This document shows, piece by piece, positions 35,331 through 48,116 of a stretch of 64,000 nt of DNA. Positions within the stretch are counted from its first letter, which is position 1, and every line of letters begins with the position of its first letter. The stretch comes from Flaccisagitta enflata (lineage: Eukaryota; Chaetognatha; Sagittoidea; Aphragmophora). Location: the NCBI GenBank assembly GCA_965153355.1, contig OZ231127.1, positions 12,028,001 through 12,092,000 of the forward strand, read 5' to 3'. The notes below the pieces were generated by a model, which searched no databases, was not told the DNA's origin, and saw only the letters and a list, made by a program, of their open reading frames with translations. Both the position numbers and the translations under genes were made by a program.

Positions 35331-36009
35331 GATACATAGATAAAGTGACAGAATAAAGAAAATAGCCAAATACACAAACAGAGTAACAGACCAAGTGTAA
35401 GTCACACAGACTCATAATTTTGACAAACAATGTAGATCACGAAATGGAGGGGGTGGGGGTCGGGAGGCAGAGGGCAGCAGATCGGGGACAAGAGCAGTGG
35501 TGAAGGGGTTTGGGGCGGGGGAGAGAAAAAAAAATTATGTGTTTACCTGACTAACCTCACGTGAGAGCAGATGCTAACCTGACTAACTTCGCGTAAAAGC
35601 CGTTGGAAACTCAGCAAAAAATGATAATTCCCACCTACGGTCGTTTTACGTAACAACTAACTAGTCAATAGCCCAACGTGTGGTTGTGCTATGCGACAGC
35701 TTAATAGCTCGTCCGTTGATATGTCTTCTGTTGGGTGAAAAGTTAGACGAGGAGTTGCCGTTTGATCCGTCAGTCCATCCCTGATACTTCCTTTTTCTAG
35801 TACAGACGATCACGAGCTATAACAATCCTTGCCGAATCGCAAAAAAAACCATAAGTGTTGAATACGCCGTGGAACTGAAGAATTGTGATCTTTCGTTTTG
35901 CTAAATGTAATGGCATGAACGTGCGTGTGTAGACGCAACTTGCCAGCACACCCGCACAATCACACGCACGCACACACACGCACGCGTTCATGCACTGTTT
36001 ATATTCACA
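35331..36009. other. Unassigned sequence
   Basis: No gene. A G-rich stretch at 35445-35525. A weak family C-like fragment at 35690-35800 (GCTATGCGACAGC, CGTCCGTTG, GTCAGTCCATCCCTGATAC). Confidence 0.4.
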
Positions 36010-36015
36010 AACACG

Positions 36016-36074
<59 letters not shown>

Positions 36075-36122
36075 CACACACGTGCACACACGAGCACACA
36101 CACACACACACGTGCACACACG

Positions 36123-36173
<51 letters not shown>

Positions 36174-36290
36174 CACGACACGCACGAGCACCTACGAGCA
36201 CACACGAGCACACACGAGCACACACGAGCACACACACACATGAGCATACACGTGCACACACGAGCACACACGAGCACCTACGAGCACACA
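36010..36290 (+). repeat. (CA)n with CACACGAGCA decamers
   Basis: CA tracts with inserted CACACGTG and CACACGAGCA units; the last 110 bp is a 10-bp minisatellite of CACACGAGCA. Confidence 0.95.
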
Positions 36291-36566
36291 TTGGCATGGG
36301 CTAACGGTTGATATTCAGATTCTCACATTTTACGACATTCCCCTCTCTTCCCCTCCCCCCCTCTATAGCATCTCCTCCTCTTCCTCTTCCTCTTCCTCCC
36401 CCTCCTCCTCCTCCTCCTCCTTACCCCCCTTACCCTCCTCCCAAACAATCCCCCACCAGAAACCGCCCACTATCTCACGTGGGGGGAAAAAACCCGGGAC
36501 TGAAGGTCGAGGAAAATAAAAACAAAAAATACCGTTTCCAAAAATAGATGTTGGGCGCCAGGAGAA

Positions 36567-36608
<42 letters not shown>
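36291..36608. other. C-rich spacer and (GA)n
   Basis: CCT-rich tract at 36345-36440; (GA)n at 36570-36608 directly beside the LINE 3' tail. Confidence 0.7.
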
Positions 36609-36612
<4 letters not shown>

Positions 36613-36791
36613 ATTTGATTTGATTTGTAATGTCCATGAAGCGATATCACTTTTAGTACACAATGATGGTACAGGGACATGATGATTATCATATTTTTGT
36701 CACTACTCTACTTCTACTATACTAGATATTAATTCATCAAATAAATAAACAAACTATCCATCGATAACATTATCCCAGCATATGTGATAAG

Positions 36792-36795
<4 letters not shown>

Positions 36796-36857
<62 letters not shown>
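36796..36857 (+). repeat. (GA)n microsatellite in LINE 3' UTR
   Basis: About 60 bp of GA, starting 14 bp after the ORF2 stop codon in element orientation. Confidence 0.97.
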
Positions 36858-36869
36858 ACGGGGTGTCAT

Positions 36870-39800
36870 TCAACTAACCACACCCTTCATTTTGTTTCTA
36901 CCATTTGCCAAATCCCACATAGATAACACAGCCTCAATAACGGGGTCCGCAATTTCTAGTTCATCCGAATATATATCCCCAAAATTGATCTTTACCAATT
37001 CATCATACTTGTTGATACTACAATATTTCGGACAGTGGTTCATTCTATGCGATTCATTATCCTCCACATTACATTCATCACATATCTTGCTACCATAGCC
37101 ACAAGAAAAGTTAGCCTTACACTCAAGCATACCATATCTCCCCATAATCAACGCCCGGGTCTTGAGACACGATAATTTAGAAATAAGTGGGGATGGGTTT
37201 CTTTTGTAGTTGTCGCGCTCAACTATTTCAATGATAGTTTTTGTCTTAGTTTTTTCTCGTGAGATTCCTCTTTGTTTTGTTTGACAGTCCTCTAGGATGA
37301 GAGCTTTATTTATCTTTTCCGCAGCAAGTTCGACTCTTCTTTTCCATGAGATTTTTGGGATCAGTTTGATTGCGTTGAAATCATCTTCTAATTCCCATTC
37401 TTCCAGTGTTTTTATGATGCGTTTGCCCCACAGGGCATTGTTTTCAACCAACACCTCTAGAGATTCGTTGGCCCAGTGGCCATCTTCTTTCTGCAGCAGG
37501 TCATGCAAATATATCGCTTGCATCATTTGTATGCGCACACTCGCATACATAGTGCCAGTCATAAACCGCACGGCAGGGGTTGGGGTAGTTGGAGGAAGCC
37601 CAAAAATTCTTTTCAATGCCCATAAATCGATTCTATCAATTTGTTTTGTCTCTAACGCAGAGAGTGACCATGTTTCTGCGGCATAGAAGAGGCTTGGTAT
37701 CAAAACACATTCATGGAGCTTTAGCAGAACCGTGGTTGCTATTTTCTGCATAATTTGATTTTTGGTACACGTAATTGTTTCTATCACTTTTGCTTTTACT
37801 TTTCCTTCTCTTTCTTTAATGTTTCCTGTATTTTTTCCATCTCTCGAAATTATTTCCCCAAGATATTTGTACTCGTGACAGGTATCTATTTTCTTATTGC
37901 CAAGATCCCATTGTTTGTTTATCTCTCTGTGAGTACCTATCTCCATCACTTTGCATTTATTTTCCCCCCACTCTAATTGATGTTTAATTGCAAATTCGTT
38001 AATTACCTCAAGAGTCATTCTCTGTTGTGTATACCCTATTGCAAGGCTTGCTATATCATCCACAAATGCAGCACCCGCCACTTTAGTTTTTCCGTGCTGC
38101 ACCCCTAGATCAGGGTTGGAGTGCATCTCCTCTGGAAGAGTGTCCATCATCTTGGAAAACATTGGAACCATAAGTTTTGCGCCTTGTTTGCCCCCTGTCT
38201 CCCTCTTAATAACGTCCGACAGGCCAGCTTTTGTCTTTACTCTTGCAGTCAAGTTTACATTCAAAGACTTAGTTAGCTTCCAAATTTTTCCATCAAACCC
38301 TCTTTCATTTATGATCAGGAGCATGTCTTGCATGCAAGCCCTGTCATACGCTTTCTTAATATCAAAAAAGGTGACCAACAATTCTTGTCCTTTTTGTAGG
38401 GCCATGGAGATGATGCTTTTTAGAACAAAAATATGGTCGATGGTGCTTCCTCCTTTTCTTCCTCCCGCTTGTGCCTGGCTGAATTTTATGACATTCATGA
38501 GTCGGTTGTTTATGATATGTTCGGCGATTGTTCCTATTGCACTAGAAACAGTTACTCCTCTTTGATTGTCCATTAGTTCACGGTCTCCCTTGCCTTTAAA
38601 AATGTTGGTGATGATGCCTTGGTTCCATTGTTCAGGGGGGACTCCTTCCTCCCAGAACGTCCTCATTACTATCTCAATTATATCAATCATGGGTTCTCCG
38701 CCTTTTTTCAACATCTCATTAGGCCAGTCTGTAGTTGCCTTTCTGTTTTTCTTAAGTTTTATTGCTTCCTCAATTTCTTTTTTCGTTGGCGGTAAATCCA
38801 TTGGCCGGATGTCATTTCCATTATCACTTACATCATCTGTTACATCATTACTCAAATTCGCTATTTTTTCTTTGACCTCATCATGGTAACTGTGATGGGG
38901 CAAAGGTTTGTATGCATAAAGTTTTTGGTAATGACTTGCATTTATGCGTTTATTTTCCTCTGGGTCGAAGACTCTTTCCCCTTCCTCATTCTTTACAACA
39001 CACCATTCACCAATATGGTCTTTATTCAATAATTTCCTATATTTCCAGACTCCATTTGGCCCTTCTTTTATCATTTTCTGAAATTGCTCTTGAACTCTTT
39101 CTTTTTCCTCGAGTTCGCTCCTGATCCTGGTTTCATTTTGTTTTTTCATGTATTCGTTTCGAAATAAGGGTTTCAAGATAGGGTCTTTTTCATTCTCAAA
39201 TTTAGTCTTTAATTCTTTTCTTTCCTTTCTCAGTCTTACCATTTCTGCTGACGGTTTGGGCTTGAATCTTCTCTTTCTTGTCGTTTTGCCAATCGACTGG
39301 ATGGCGGCTGAATAGATTAATTTTTCAATTTGGGAATACCTTTTTGAAATATCTTTTTCTTTATCACCCATTATCGCTTCTGCTCGTTCCTTATATCCCG
39401 ATAGAATATGTCTAAAAAGCATCCACTTCTCTGGTGGAGCATTTATATTCCATCTTGTACTTCGGCTTTGGTTTTTCTGTGCTATTTCTTCAATTTCTAC
39501 ATCAATTATAATCGTGTTATGATCAGTCTGTTTTTTACCGCTGAATCTGAAGTCGCCATCTTCATCGATCATCATATATTTTACATAGTTTGATGCTCCA
39601 TAACTCGCGGTGACAAAGTCGATTGCAGATTTTTCCGTCTCCTTGCTTCTATGCTGTCGTGTTATGGAACCATGACATTTTTCAGTGCCATTAATTATAG
39701 AGATCTCTGTCTCTTCAAACACTTTCAGAATCATTCCTCCATTCCTTGAGACATTCTCACCCAACAGGCCGATTTTTGCATTACCATCCATGCACAGAAT

Positions 39801-40338
39801 AACTTCTCCTTCACGTTTCATGTCTAAAATTTCTTCTTTAAGCCTATCCATTTCTTCAATCATTCTTTCATTATTAGTACTTTCCTGGAGACCATAATAA
39901 ACACCGATAAACAGTGTTGGTTGATTATGTTGAGCAACACTCACCCAGTAGATTTCGATATCCCTTGAGGACTCGTGCGGGGCAATAATGTGTTTATGGT
40001 CATTTTTAACACAAATACCTAGACCCCCACCCGGACCACTCAATCTTGGTTTACCGAAGTAGGTATACCCATTGATTTGTACACCTTTACTATCACTCAT
40101 AAGTGTCTCACAGAATAGGACGATGTCAGGTTCGCATTCATCTAAAATAGTCTTTATGCTTGCCTTTTTTCCGTTGATCCCTTGAATGTTACAATACATG
40201 ATCTTCCATTCATTCTTATTTCCATTAATCTTTCGTTTTTGTGGCGGTACTCTTTTTCTTTTGGTCGGTCGTTTATGTTGTTTATGTTGTTTATGTTGTT
40301 TATGTTGTTTATGTTGTTTATGTTGTTTATGTTGTTTA

Positions 40339-40413
<75 letters not shown>

Positions 40414-40526
40414 GCTCCACTTGGCCACATTGTGGAATCAAGTGGAGGTAGTTGTTGTTGTTGTTGTGGTTGTAGCTTTTGTTGTTGTTGTTGTTCACTT
40501 GGCCACATAATGGAATCAAGTGATGG

Positions 40527-40616
<90 letters not shown>

Positions 40617-40637
40617 CTGTTCTCCACTTGGCCACAT
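36870..40637 (-). CDS. LINE ORF2: APE-type endonuclease and reverse transcriptase
   Basis: 1255 codons, uninterrupted. Residues 1-120 are poly-Q blocks with repeated LDSIMWPSG peptides, then (HKQ)n and a basic stretch, KRPTKRKR. Residues 143-375 form an exonuclease-endonuclease-phosphatase domain: N150 in CNIQG, E177 in CETLM, Y248, D284 and N286 in MDGNAKIG, D340 in IDFV, and D372-H373 in TDHN. All key positions are present. The reverse transcriptase follows: KKNRKATTDWPNEML, AGGRKGGSTIDH, motif A with D759 in FFDIKKAYD, GGKQGAK, and motif C FVDD with D860-D861. After a YKYLG box come a thumb region with AETWSLSALE and a Cys/His cluster near residues 1170-1200 (CGYGSKICDECN, HRMNHC). No RNase H is seen. 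The protein should nick target DNA and prime cDNA synthesis there. The start Met is the first in frame before the endonuclease, but the frame is open up to a TGA at 40806. An intact frame suggests recent activity. Confidence 0.92.
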
Positions 40638-40655
40638 AATGGAATCAAGTGGAGG

Positions 40656-40711
<56 letters not shown>

Positions 40712-40719
40712 GCTGTTGC

Positions 40720-40759
<40 letters not shown>

Positions 40760-40770
40760 GCTGTTGTAAT
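40265..40770 (-). repeat. CAA/CAG repeats and 9-bp repeat within LINE ORF2
   Basis: Four blocks of CAA/CAG are separated by copies of a 45-60 bp unit coding LDSxMWPSG (40425-40450, 40495-40520, 40620-40650). A (CATAAACAA)n block at 40274-40340 codes for HKQ repeats. Interruptions keep the reading frame throughout. Confidence 0.95.
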
Positions 40771-40805
40771 TCGTGCTCATCAGTCTTGTGGGATTTGGTT
40801 AACCT

Positions 40806-41263
40806 TCAATGGCTAGGTAGATACGAGAGAGCAATGTTGAAAAGATTTCTCAATGCAAAGACTTGGTTTGGCTGAATGCCTTGGGGATGGGTTGGCAATG
40901 GATTTGCTCTTGGTAGGTTATGGTTCTGGTTCTGGTGTATGAGCGGGTGGCTTCGCGGTGTGCTGATTCCGGGTCGATTTTGGGCTTTGTTAGATCCATA
41001 CACACTTCTCTTAATTTCAGTGGCTAGTGGTATGATTCCCTTTCGAGTATAATGGATATCATTTTTCTCAATCATGCCCGGCTTGACTTCGCCGGTTCTG
41101 TTGTCAAACATTTCATGGTTAGAGATAAATGGTACACCACGCTCGGCTGCAAGTTCGTACAAATGTGCGTTGTATTGAATACACTTTGGATTAGCAGGTG
41201 CGATACTTCCAATATGGATTTTGGCATTAGGGAATTTTCTTTGATAATCACGGCAAGCTTTAT

Positions 41264-41264
<1 letters not shown>
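40806..41264 (-). CDS. LINE ORF1, C-terminal SGNH-hydrolase-like part
   Basis: Read on the minus strand from the microsatellite edge: ACRDYQRKFPNAKIHIGSIA, NAHLYELAAERGVPFI, EKNDIHYTRKGIIPLATEIK, then a proline/asparagine-rich tail ending at TGA (40806-40808). The AKIHIGSIAP strand and the NDIHYTRKG loop, with its conserved His, match the last blocks of SGNH/GDSL-type domains known from ORF1 of CR1-like LINEs; the usual Asp three residues before the His is Asn here. A (CT)n tract replaces the upstream sequence. Beyond it, near 41430, TYVIENDSHDMA could be the GxND block, but that is weak. ORF1 is in the same frame as ORF2 with only this TGA between them. Confidence 0.6.
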
Positions 41265-41837
<573 letters not shown>

Positions 41838-41894
<57 letters not shown>

Positions 41895-41935
41895 CTGTGT
41901 CTGCCTGTGTGTGTGTGTGTGCCTGTCTGTGTTTA
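41838..41935 (+). repeat. (GT)n microsatellite
   Basis: About 55 bp GT, then GTGCCTGTGTCTGCCTGTGT variants. Confidence 0.96.
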
Positions 41936-43258
41936 TGTCTGTCATATGCAAAACATCCTGAATAAATTCTGCAAGAAAGCATGAAATACTACCTCCATCG
42001 ACAACGTAAATTGAGTTTCCACCCCTAAAGCCCCCTTTCCCCCGCCACCCCCCGAACCATCGTCACGCGGAAATATTTACGCGAATTTAACTGCCGTTTA
42101 AACGATAATATTTCCTCCTCGGTTATAACCTCTGCAATAACCGTTGTGGGTCTCCAATTCTCGTTAGAATTCCTCGAGTACTCTGTCTTATGTGGCTGCA
42201 CCTAAAGTTTTATACGTTTGAAAGCCGTCTAATACGAAGGTCACTTGATTTGTATCTCAGTTTTCGCGGTTCAGCCCTCAGCTCTCGTCATTCGTTTTTT
42301 GTCACTTTATTTTTTCGTTTCTTTTCAGTAATTCGAGGCCAAAGGAAAGGAAATGGATTGAAGAAGGTGTAAGGTGGAATTTGGAAGGTGGTAGAGGCTG
42401 TGGTGGTTCACGATGAAGGTATGGCACGAAATGACAACGATAAGTTCGCAAAAGAACTTGTTGGCAATGCCATTTTAAGTTGAGTTAAGTCTTTATGACA
42501 CTTTTCGTTCCGTCCTCGTGTCATATGTCCATTTTATCGTGTCTTTTTTTCTTATTTTAAAGTGACTATTTGGGGTGTCATACAATGCTAGTTTATACAC
42601 TTGGGGTTTGTCATCAGATAACTTACTGCTTAGAAGTTAGGCACCATTTCATAAGCTAACGTCATTTGGAGGCACCACATCATAAATCTTACAAATATTC
42701 GGTGACCTTTACTGTTGGTTTTCGGTCACAGTCTGTGACTCGCAGAGCACCTAAACCATCTACATTCATTGATTTAATGATGTGTTTGTCCTTATATTCC
42801 TGATTACCTATACATCCGAGTCGTACAAATGAATACAATCAAAAGAAAATGTGTCGCCAAAGATTTCGTGTGGGTAAAAACACTCAAATGAATAGAAGCA
42901 AAACAAGACGTGACCTAAAAAAAAGCCATTATGCGTTTTCATAGATACATTCCGCGTCATTTACTCGGTCAACCGGTTGCCTGGACAATCGGACTTACGC
43001 ATGGACAATCGGACTTACGCATGGATGGATACTCAGTCAGGGTAAAAACGATGAACACACACCAAAAAAAAACTCGGCAAAAGATGTTTGTACAACGTGT
43101 TGTTTTAAGGACTAACGAGGCAGTTCGTGTAATATCTGTCCCTTCCAGTTCAACCCTGTTGCCACGCCAGCATCAACGTATATCTAATTTACATATCGCT
43201 CTCTTTTCCTCTTTCTTTCCCCCAAATATTTTTCCAACGGGTAATCCATTTCCTCCAC

Positions 43259-43262
<4 letters not shown>
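41936..43262. other. Unassigned sequence
   Basis: No gene or RNA recognised. A 15-bp unit CGGACTTACGCATGG occurs twice at about 42990-43025. Confidence 0.35.

Positions 43263-43307
<45 letters not shown>
43263..43307 (+). repeat. (CT)n microsatellite
   Basis: About 45 bp of CT. Confidence 0.97.
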
Positions 43308-43310
<3 letters not shown>

Positions 43311-43722
43311 CTTACCCTCATTCATAAACCTTCAGAAAATCATCAATCATGAAAATCTTGTTTACCCAACGATTACGTCGGATTACGATGCCTCTAAAGA
43401 TGAGTCATTCCGCGATGTTGACCACTTACCCGAGACATGTACTTACCCTCACCCTTAGCCTTTACTTACTCTCTCGGCTTTTGCGGCATCCTTCGTTTTC
43501 TTTTTACTCGATCGCTTTCGCGAAACCCACCGACGAAATGTTGAATGCCCATCTGGATGCGAGTTCTGTCATCATAAATTCTCTTCATTTTGTCTGTCTC
43601 TTTCTATACTTGTGTATTTTCCATTTGTCTAGCTGCAAGCTGTCTAGTTGCTAAGATAGGTGACCTTCCATCTCTGTGTCTCTCTGTCTCCTTGCCCATC
43701 AGTCTCACCGGTCACTTTGTCT
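43308..43722. other. Unassigned sequence
   Basis: No recognisable feature. Confidence 0.35.
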
Positions 43723-43725
43723 CTT

Positions 43726-43807
<82 letters not shown>
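43723..43807 (+). repeat. (CT)n microsatellite
   Basis: About 85 bp of CT with two TTTCTC interruptions. Confidence 0.97.
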
Positions 43808-43810
<3 letters not shown>

Positions 43811-44332
43811 CATTTATCCTCACTTGGCAAGTTCATCTAATAAATGTTGAAAAATCAGATCTCTACACGTTTAAGAAGTTGAATAATGGATGAAGGTTTG
43901 GCAAAGATTCTCAATTCCTGAGTGAAAGGAAAGATGACACTTTTATTGATCGAGTCACTTTGAGTATGTCGGCGTCTCAGTTGAGGCTTTTTGAATGCAT
44001 TGATTTATAATCTTATAATTATTTTGGATGGTTCCGTGTCTTTTTAGTCTGCATCTTCATTAATTTTCTAGTTTACGCGTCGTTTTTCTGTTTCATGAAT
44101 TTGAGGAAGGACTTTATTGGTCATTCATAATGAACACAATTGTTGGCATCAAAATGATATCAAAACTTTAAAGGTGGAGCATAGCATGTATAAAGAATAC
44201 AACAATCAATCCCATACAACGCACTTAATTGTATCTAGTTTGAATTATCATAGCTAACTATCCAACTACAACTACTCCTATTGAACAGAGAATCTATCGC
44301 ACGAAAGAACAGGATATCCATGACGCTCAAAA
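43808..44332. other. Unassigned sequence
   Basis: No recognisable feature. Confidence 0.35.
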
Positions 44333-44507
44333 CAAAGCTAGATACACGGCTACCCACTTCGAGCACGGGTGGAAAAGGACAAATGAAGAAATAGGAGCTC
44401 TGTTGCAAAAACTGTCCGTTAACGCCCTGTACTGATAGACGGACCGACAGACGGATTAACCAACTAACATAGCGGGTTATTGAATCTCGTGCACGCGACT
44501 AAAAAAA
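44333..44507 (+). mobile_element. Family B element, diverged
   Basis: AAACAAAGCTAGATACACGG, ACTTCGAGCACGGGTGG, a GACGGACCGACAGACGG tract, CATAGCGGGTTATTGAATC, TCGTGCACGCGACTAAAAAA. Internal modules are partly lost. Confidence 0.7.
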
Positions 44508-44639
44508 GGCGGGCAGATGGTTCCTTTCCGTTGCATATGACGGCATCCATACTTCATTACGGAGGCTTTACATTTTCTTCCTTCTTAATTCCTCAAGCAC
44601 CATTTCCTCAATGATCCTTCTCAAAGTTTCCTTCTCATA

Positions 44640-45180
44640 ATTTTCTTTCTCATAATTTTCTTTCTTCTTCATCCTCCCATCTCTGCCTTTTGTCTTTCCT
44701 TTCCTCTTTCTGCCCGCCCAGTTAGGTATTTGTCTGTCTTTCTCCTTCCTCCTTCTATCTCTACCTCTAGTCTTTTCTTTCCTCTTTCTGTCTGCCCAGT
44801 TAGGCAGTTGCCTTTTTTCTCTCCTCTTCCCATCATTGTCTTTTGTCTTTCTTTTTCTCCATCCCAGTCTGCCCAGTTAGGTTATTTTCTGTCTTTCTCT
44901 CTCCTTCTTCCATCTCTGCCTTTTGTCTTTCCTTTCCTCTTTCTGTCTTCCCAATTAGGCAGTTGTCTGTCTTTTTCTCTCCTCTTCCCATCTTTGTCTT
45001 TTGTCTTTCTTTTTTTCTATCTCAGTCTGCCCAGTAAGGTATTTGTCTGTCTTTCTTTTTCCTTTTCTCAGTCTGCCCAGTTAATAATTTGTCAGTCATT
45101 TTCTCTCCTCCTCCTATCTCTGCATTTACCTTTGCCTTTTCTGTATCTCAGCTGGCCAAGGTCGGTACATTTGTCTGTCT
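44640..45180 (+). repeat. 78-bp pyrimidine-rich minisatellite, about 6 units
   Basis: The box CTGCCCAGTTAGG recurs at about 44717, 44795, 44872, 44950, 45030 and 45075, mostly 77-80 bp apart, with TTTTGTCTTTC-rich spacers. Confidence 0.85.
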
Positions 45181-45199
45181 TTCATGACTCAATAAGAAA

Positions 45200-45352
45200 C
45201 TTTCTGGTCCATCCGTCCATCTCTCCCTTTGTTGGTCCATCGGTTCGTCTCAATTACCGATTGTAGAAAAGTGCACAATCATGTCTGTGTGGGTGTGGGT
45301 TCCGTGTGTGCAGGGGGGCCCCTGCCCACCCTTCGCAACGATATTGTCACCC
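45200..45352 (-). mobile_element. Family C element
   Basis: CCATCCGTCCATC tract, AGAAAAGTGCACAATCATGT, GTGTGGGTGTGGGTTCC, GGGGGGCCCCTGCCCACCC, and GCAACGATATTGTCACCCC. The 3' module is missing. Confidence 0.65.
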
Positions 45353-45604
45353 CTCTCTCTCTCCCCCTCTCTCATTCAGCCATTCGTGCGGGTGTGTCTC
45401 AGGGCGAAATGAACGGTCATTAAATTGCGAAATCTTTTGTTAGAAAATGGAAATCCAACTTTTGTTCTTTTTTGTTCTTTTCTTTCCTTTTTTTTTTTTT
45501 TTTTGTGAAGAAGGGTCGTGACCCTCTTACAGTCATTCTGACGATTTTATCCCGACACCCGTTCTCATCCTGCATCCTGTTTCTCCCTTTCCTTTCATCA
45601 GATT
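45353..45604. other. Unassigned sequence
   Basis: Includes a T-run at 45487-45505. Confidence 0.35.
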
Positions 45605-45753
45605 TTAGTCGCGGGTACGTGACTCTACAGTGAGTCTACAACTTGCCGTGGCCGTCGATCCGTCACATTTTTGTTTTTCATTTGAATTGCGAGCCGTTTT
45701 TGGCCCCTGCCCGACCATCCACGACTGTCTTGCCGTGTATCCGGCCTCGTGAA
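45605..45753 (-). mobile_element. Family B element
   Basis: TTTTAGTCGCGGGTACGTGAC, TACAACTTGCCGTGGCC, ATCCGTCACATTTTTG, GGCCCCTGCCCGACCATCC, GCCGTGTATCCGGCCTCGTG. The GGAC tract is nearly gone. Confidence 0.75.
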
Positions 45754-45774
45754 AGGTGAGCCATCGCATCTCTA

Positions 45775-45866
45775 TATCTGGTCGTGTTGGTCCATCGGTC
45801 CATTGCGACGGTCCGTCGGTCCATTGCGTAGGTCCATCGGTCCATTGCGTCAGTCTGTCCGTCTAC
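45775..45866 (+). repeat. 24-bp repeat, three to four units
   Basis: GGTCCATCGGTCCATTGCG-type units, reminiscent of the CCGT tract of the neighbouring B family. Confidence 0.8.
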
Positions 45867-46060
45867 TAGTCAATCATGCAAACGTTTGCTGATCCAACCG
45901 GCCCAATTGCCCTCATTTATTCTTTCTTTAGCGCAAATGCAATTCCACCTGAAGCCGTGTCTTTCGGTCAGTCATTCCGCCTAGTCTTGCTCAGAGTTTC
46001 TCAACGACCGGGTATACCTGTTTCAAACAAGCCGTGTGCCTACTTACTCTTTTGCATGGT

Positions 46061-46061
<1 letters not shown>

Positions 46062-46125
<64 letters not shown>

Positions 46126-46142
46126 TGTGCTTGTGTGTGTTT
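46062..46142 (+). repeat. (GT)n microsatellite
   Basis: About 60 bp GT then GTGCTTGTGCTTGTGTG. Confidence 0.97.
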
Positions 46143-46297
46143 GTGCTTCCAAAACACACTCACTTTGAGTCTAAATCCCCTTGTTTTCTATTCAATCGTG
46201 CCTCTAAGTCTTTTTCCACTACTTATACAATTTCTCATTCGTTGCTTTTCAAAAACGCTTTAATGACTTTTTATTCCTTGTGATAAATGATGTCCCT

Positions 46298-47345
46298 GAA
46301 CCAGCATACGATTAAAAGCAGAATAAGATAAGAATCTGCATACAATTAAAAGCAGAATAAAGTTAGGAGCAGCATACAATTGAAAGCAGAATGTGATTAG
46401 ATCCAGCATACGATTAAAAGCAGAGTAAGATAAGAATCTGCATACAATTAAGAGCAGAATAAGGTTAGAAGTAGCATACAATCGAAAGCAGAATGTGATT
46501 AGAACCACCATACGATTAAAAGCAGAATAAGATAAGAATCTGCATATGATTTAAAGCAGAATAAGGTTAGGAGCAGCATACAATCAAAAGCAGAATGAGG
46601 TTAGTAGCAGAGCAGAGTAAGATAAGAATCTGAATACATTTAAAAGCAGAATAAGGTTAGGAGCAGCATACAACTGAGAGCAGAATGTGATTAGAACCTG
46701 CATACTAACAACTGCAGAATAAGATTAGAGCCTGCCTACAATTCAAAGCAGAATAAGATAAGAATCTGCATATGATTAAAAGCAGAATAAGGTTAGGAGC
46801 AGCATACAATCGAAAGCAGAATGAGGTTAGTAGCAGCATACGATTAAAGGCAGAATAAGATTAGAACCTGCATACGACTAAAAGCAGAATAAGATTAGAA
46901 CCTGCATACAATAAAAAGCAGAATAAGATTAGAACCTGCATACAATTAAAAGCAGAATAAGTTAGGAGCAGCATACAACTGAGAGCAGAATGTGAATAGA
47001 ACCTGCGTACTAACTAAAGCAGAATAAGATTAGAACTTGCATACAATTTAAAGCAGAATAGGATAAGGAGCAGCATAGAATTGAAAGCAGAATGTGATTA
47101 GAACCAGCATATGATTAAAAGCAGAATAAGATTAGGGCCACCATACGATTAAAAGCAGAATAACGTTAGAAGCACCATACATATGAGAGCAGAATGTGAT
47201 TAGAACCTGCATAGTATTAACAGCAGAATAAGATCTGAACCTGCATACAATTACAAGCAGAAAAGGATAAGCAGCAGCATAGAATTGAAAGTAGAATGTG
47301 ATTAGAACCAGCTTACGATTAAAAGTAGAATATGATTAGGAGCAA
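46298..47345 (+). repeat. 34-bp minisatellite, about 31 units, with 102-bp higher order
   Basis: GCATAC boxes recur every 34 bp (46304, 46338 and on). At the left the units cycle in threes: type 1 ends AAGATAAGAATCT, type 2 ends AGGTTAGGAGCA, type 3 ends TGTGATTAGAACCA. The cycle is clear for about nine units and then becomes irregular. No coding role; ORFs on the minus strand follow the repeat. Confidence 0.95.
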
Positions 47346-47944
47346 TTTGAGATCAAATGCAGAGTGCAATTAAACAGAACCATTATGGTAAAATAAGGCA
47401 TGGTTGATAGCAAAAGTAGCATACAATTGTAACTTCTAATGAAAGCAGAATGCAATAAGAATTATGCAAAAAAAAAGCTTTTGAGCAAAAGCGTGGTGGG
47501 AATAAAATCAACATGAGCATGTTCAAAAACACGAATTATAACAAAAAAACAGTGCAATGCGACACAAAGAGCAAAAACTGATGAAGCAGCACATATTCAT
47601 GTGCAGCACAGATTATGACCTTAATGTTCATGCATATATGGCGCCAGGCAAATGGCACACGTTATAAGGTGCCGCGCAGCGGAAGTTGTAACGGCCCTTC
47701 CCTCATAACGTGCTCAACTTTTCTTGCTATCTGCTCAAGAAACCAACAACGTTATATTTCAATTAATCATTCCCGCTATTAGCTTATGTTGATGCACCCA
47801 CTGTGCTTGGATAAGGAATGGTGGTAAGTGCGACACTTTTTTCCTCCCTTTTATTCTCTTCCTTTTCTTTTTCCTCCCTTCCTATCATTTTATAAAGCCC
47901 GCCATAACTGGAAAGAAGACTTCTCCTAGCGCGGGTCTCCCTCT
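47346..47944. other. Unassigned sequence
   Basis: No recognisable feature. Confidence 0.35.
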
Positions 47945-47955
47945 CTCAGTTTCTG

Positions 47956-47988
<33 letters not shown>

Positions 47989-48009
47989 GTCTCTCTGTTT
48001 CTGTCTCTG

Positions 48010-48040
<31 letters not shown>

Positions 48041-48069
48041 GTCTCTCTGTCTGTCTCTCTGTCTCTCTA

Positions 48070-48112
<43 letters not shown>
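47945..48112 (+). repeat. (CT)n/(CTGTCT)n microsatellite
   Basis: CT tract broken by CTGTCT units, ending in pure CT. Confidence 0.97.

Positions 48113-48116
<4 letters not shown>

Noticed and set aside
34604-35356. ORFs of 230-280 codons on both strands
   Set aside because: They read through (AAG)n and (ATG)n arrays and give homopolymeric E, K, L, F, M or D proteins in several frames at once.
36870-40637. Poly-Q transcription factor encoded by the long minus-strand ORF
   Set aside because: The poly-Q leader is followed by complete endonuclease and reverse transcriptase domains, so it is LINE ORF2.
42931-43458. 175-codon ORF as a gene
   Set aside because: It ends in a CT microsatellite and has no recognisable domain.
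46298-47345. Possible CRISPR-like array of 34-bp repeats
   Set aside because: Units are directly adjacent with no unique spacers, no cas genes are present, and the sequence is eukaryotic. It is a minisatellite.
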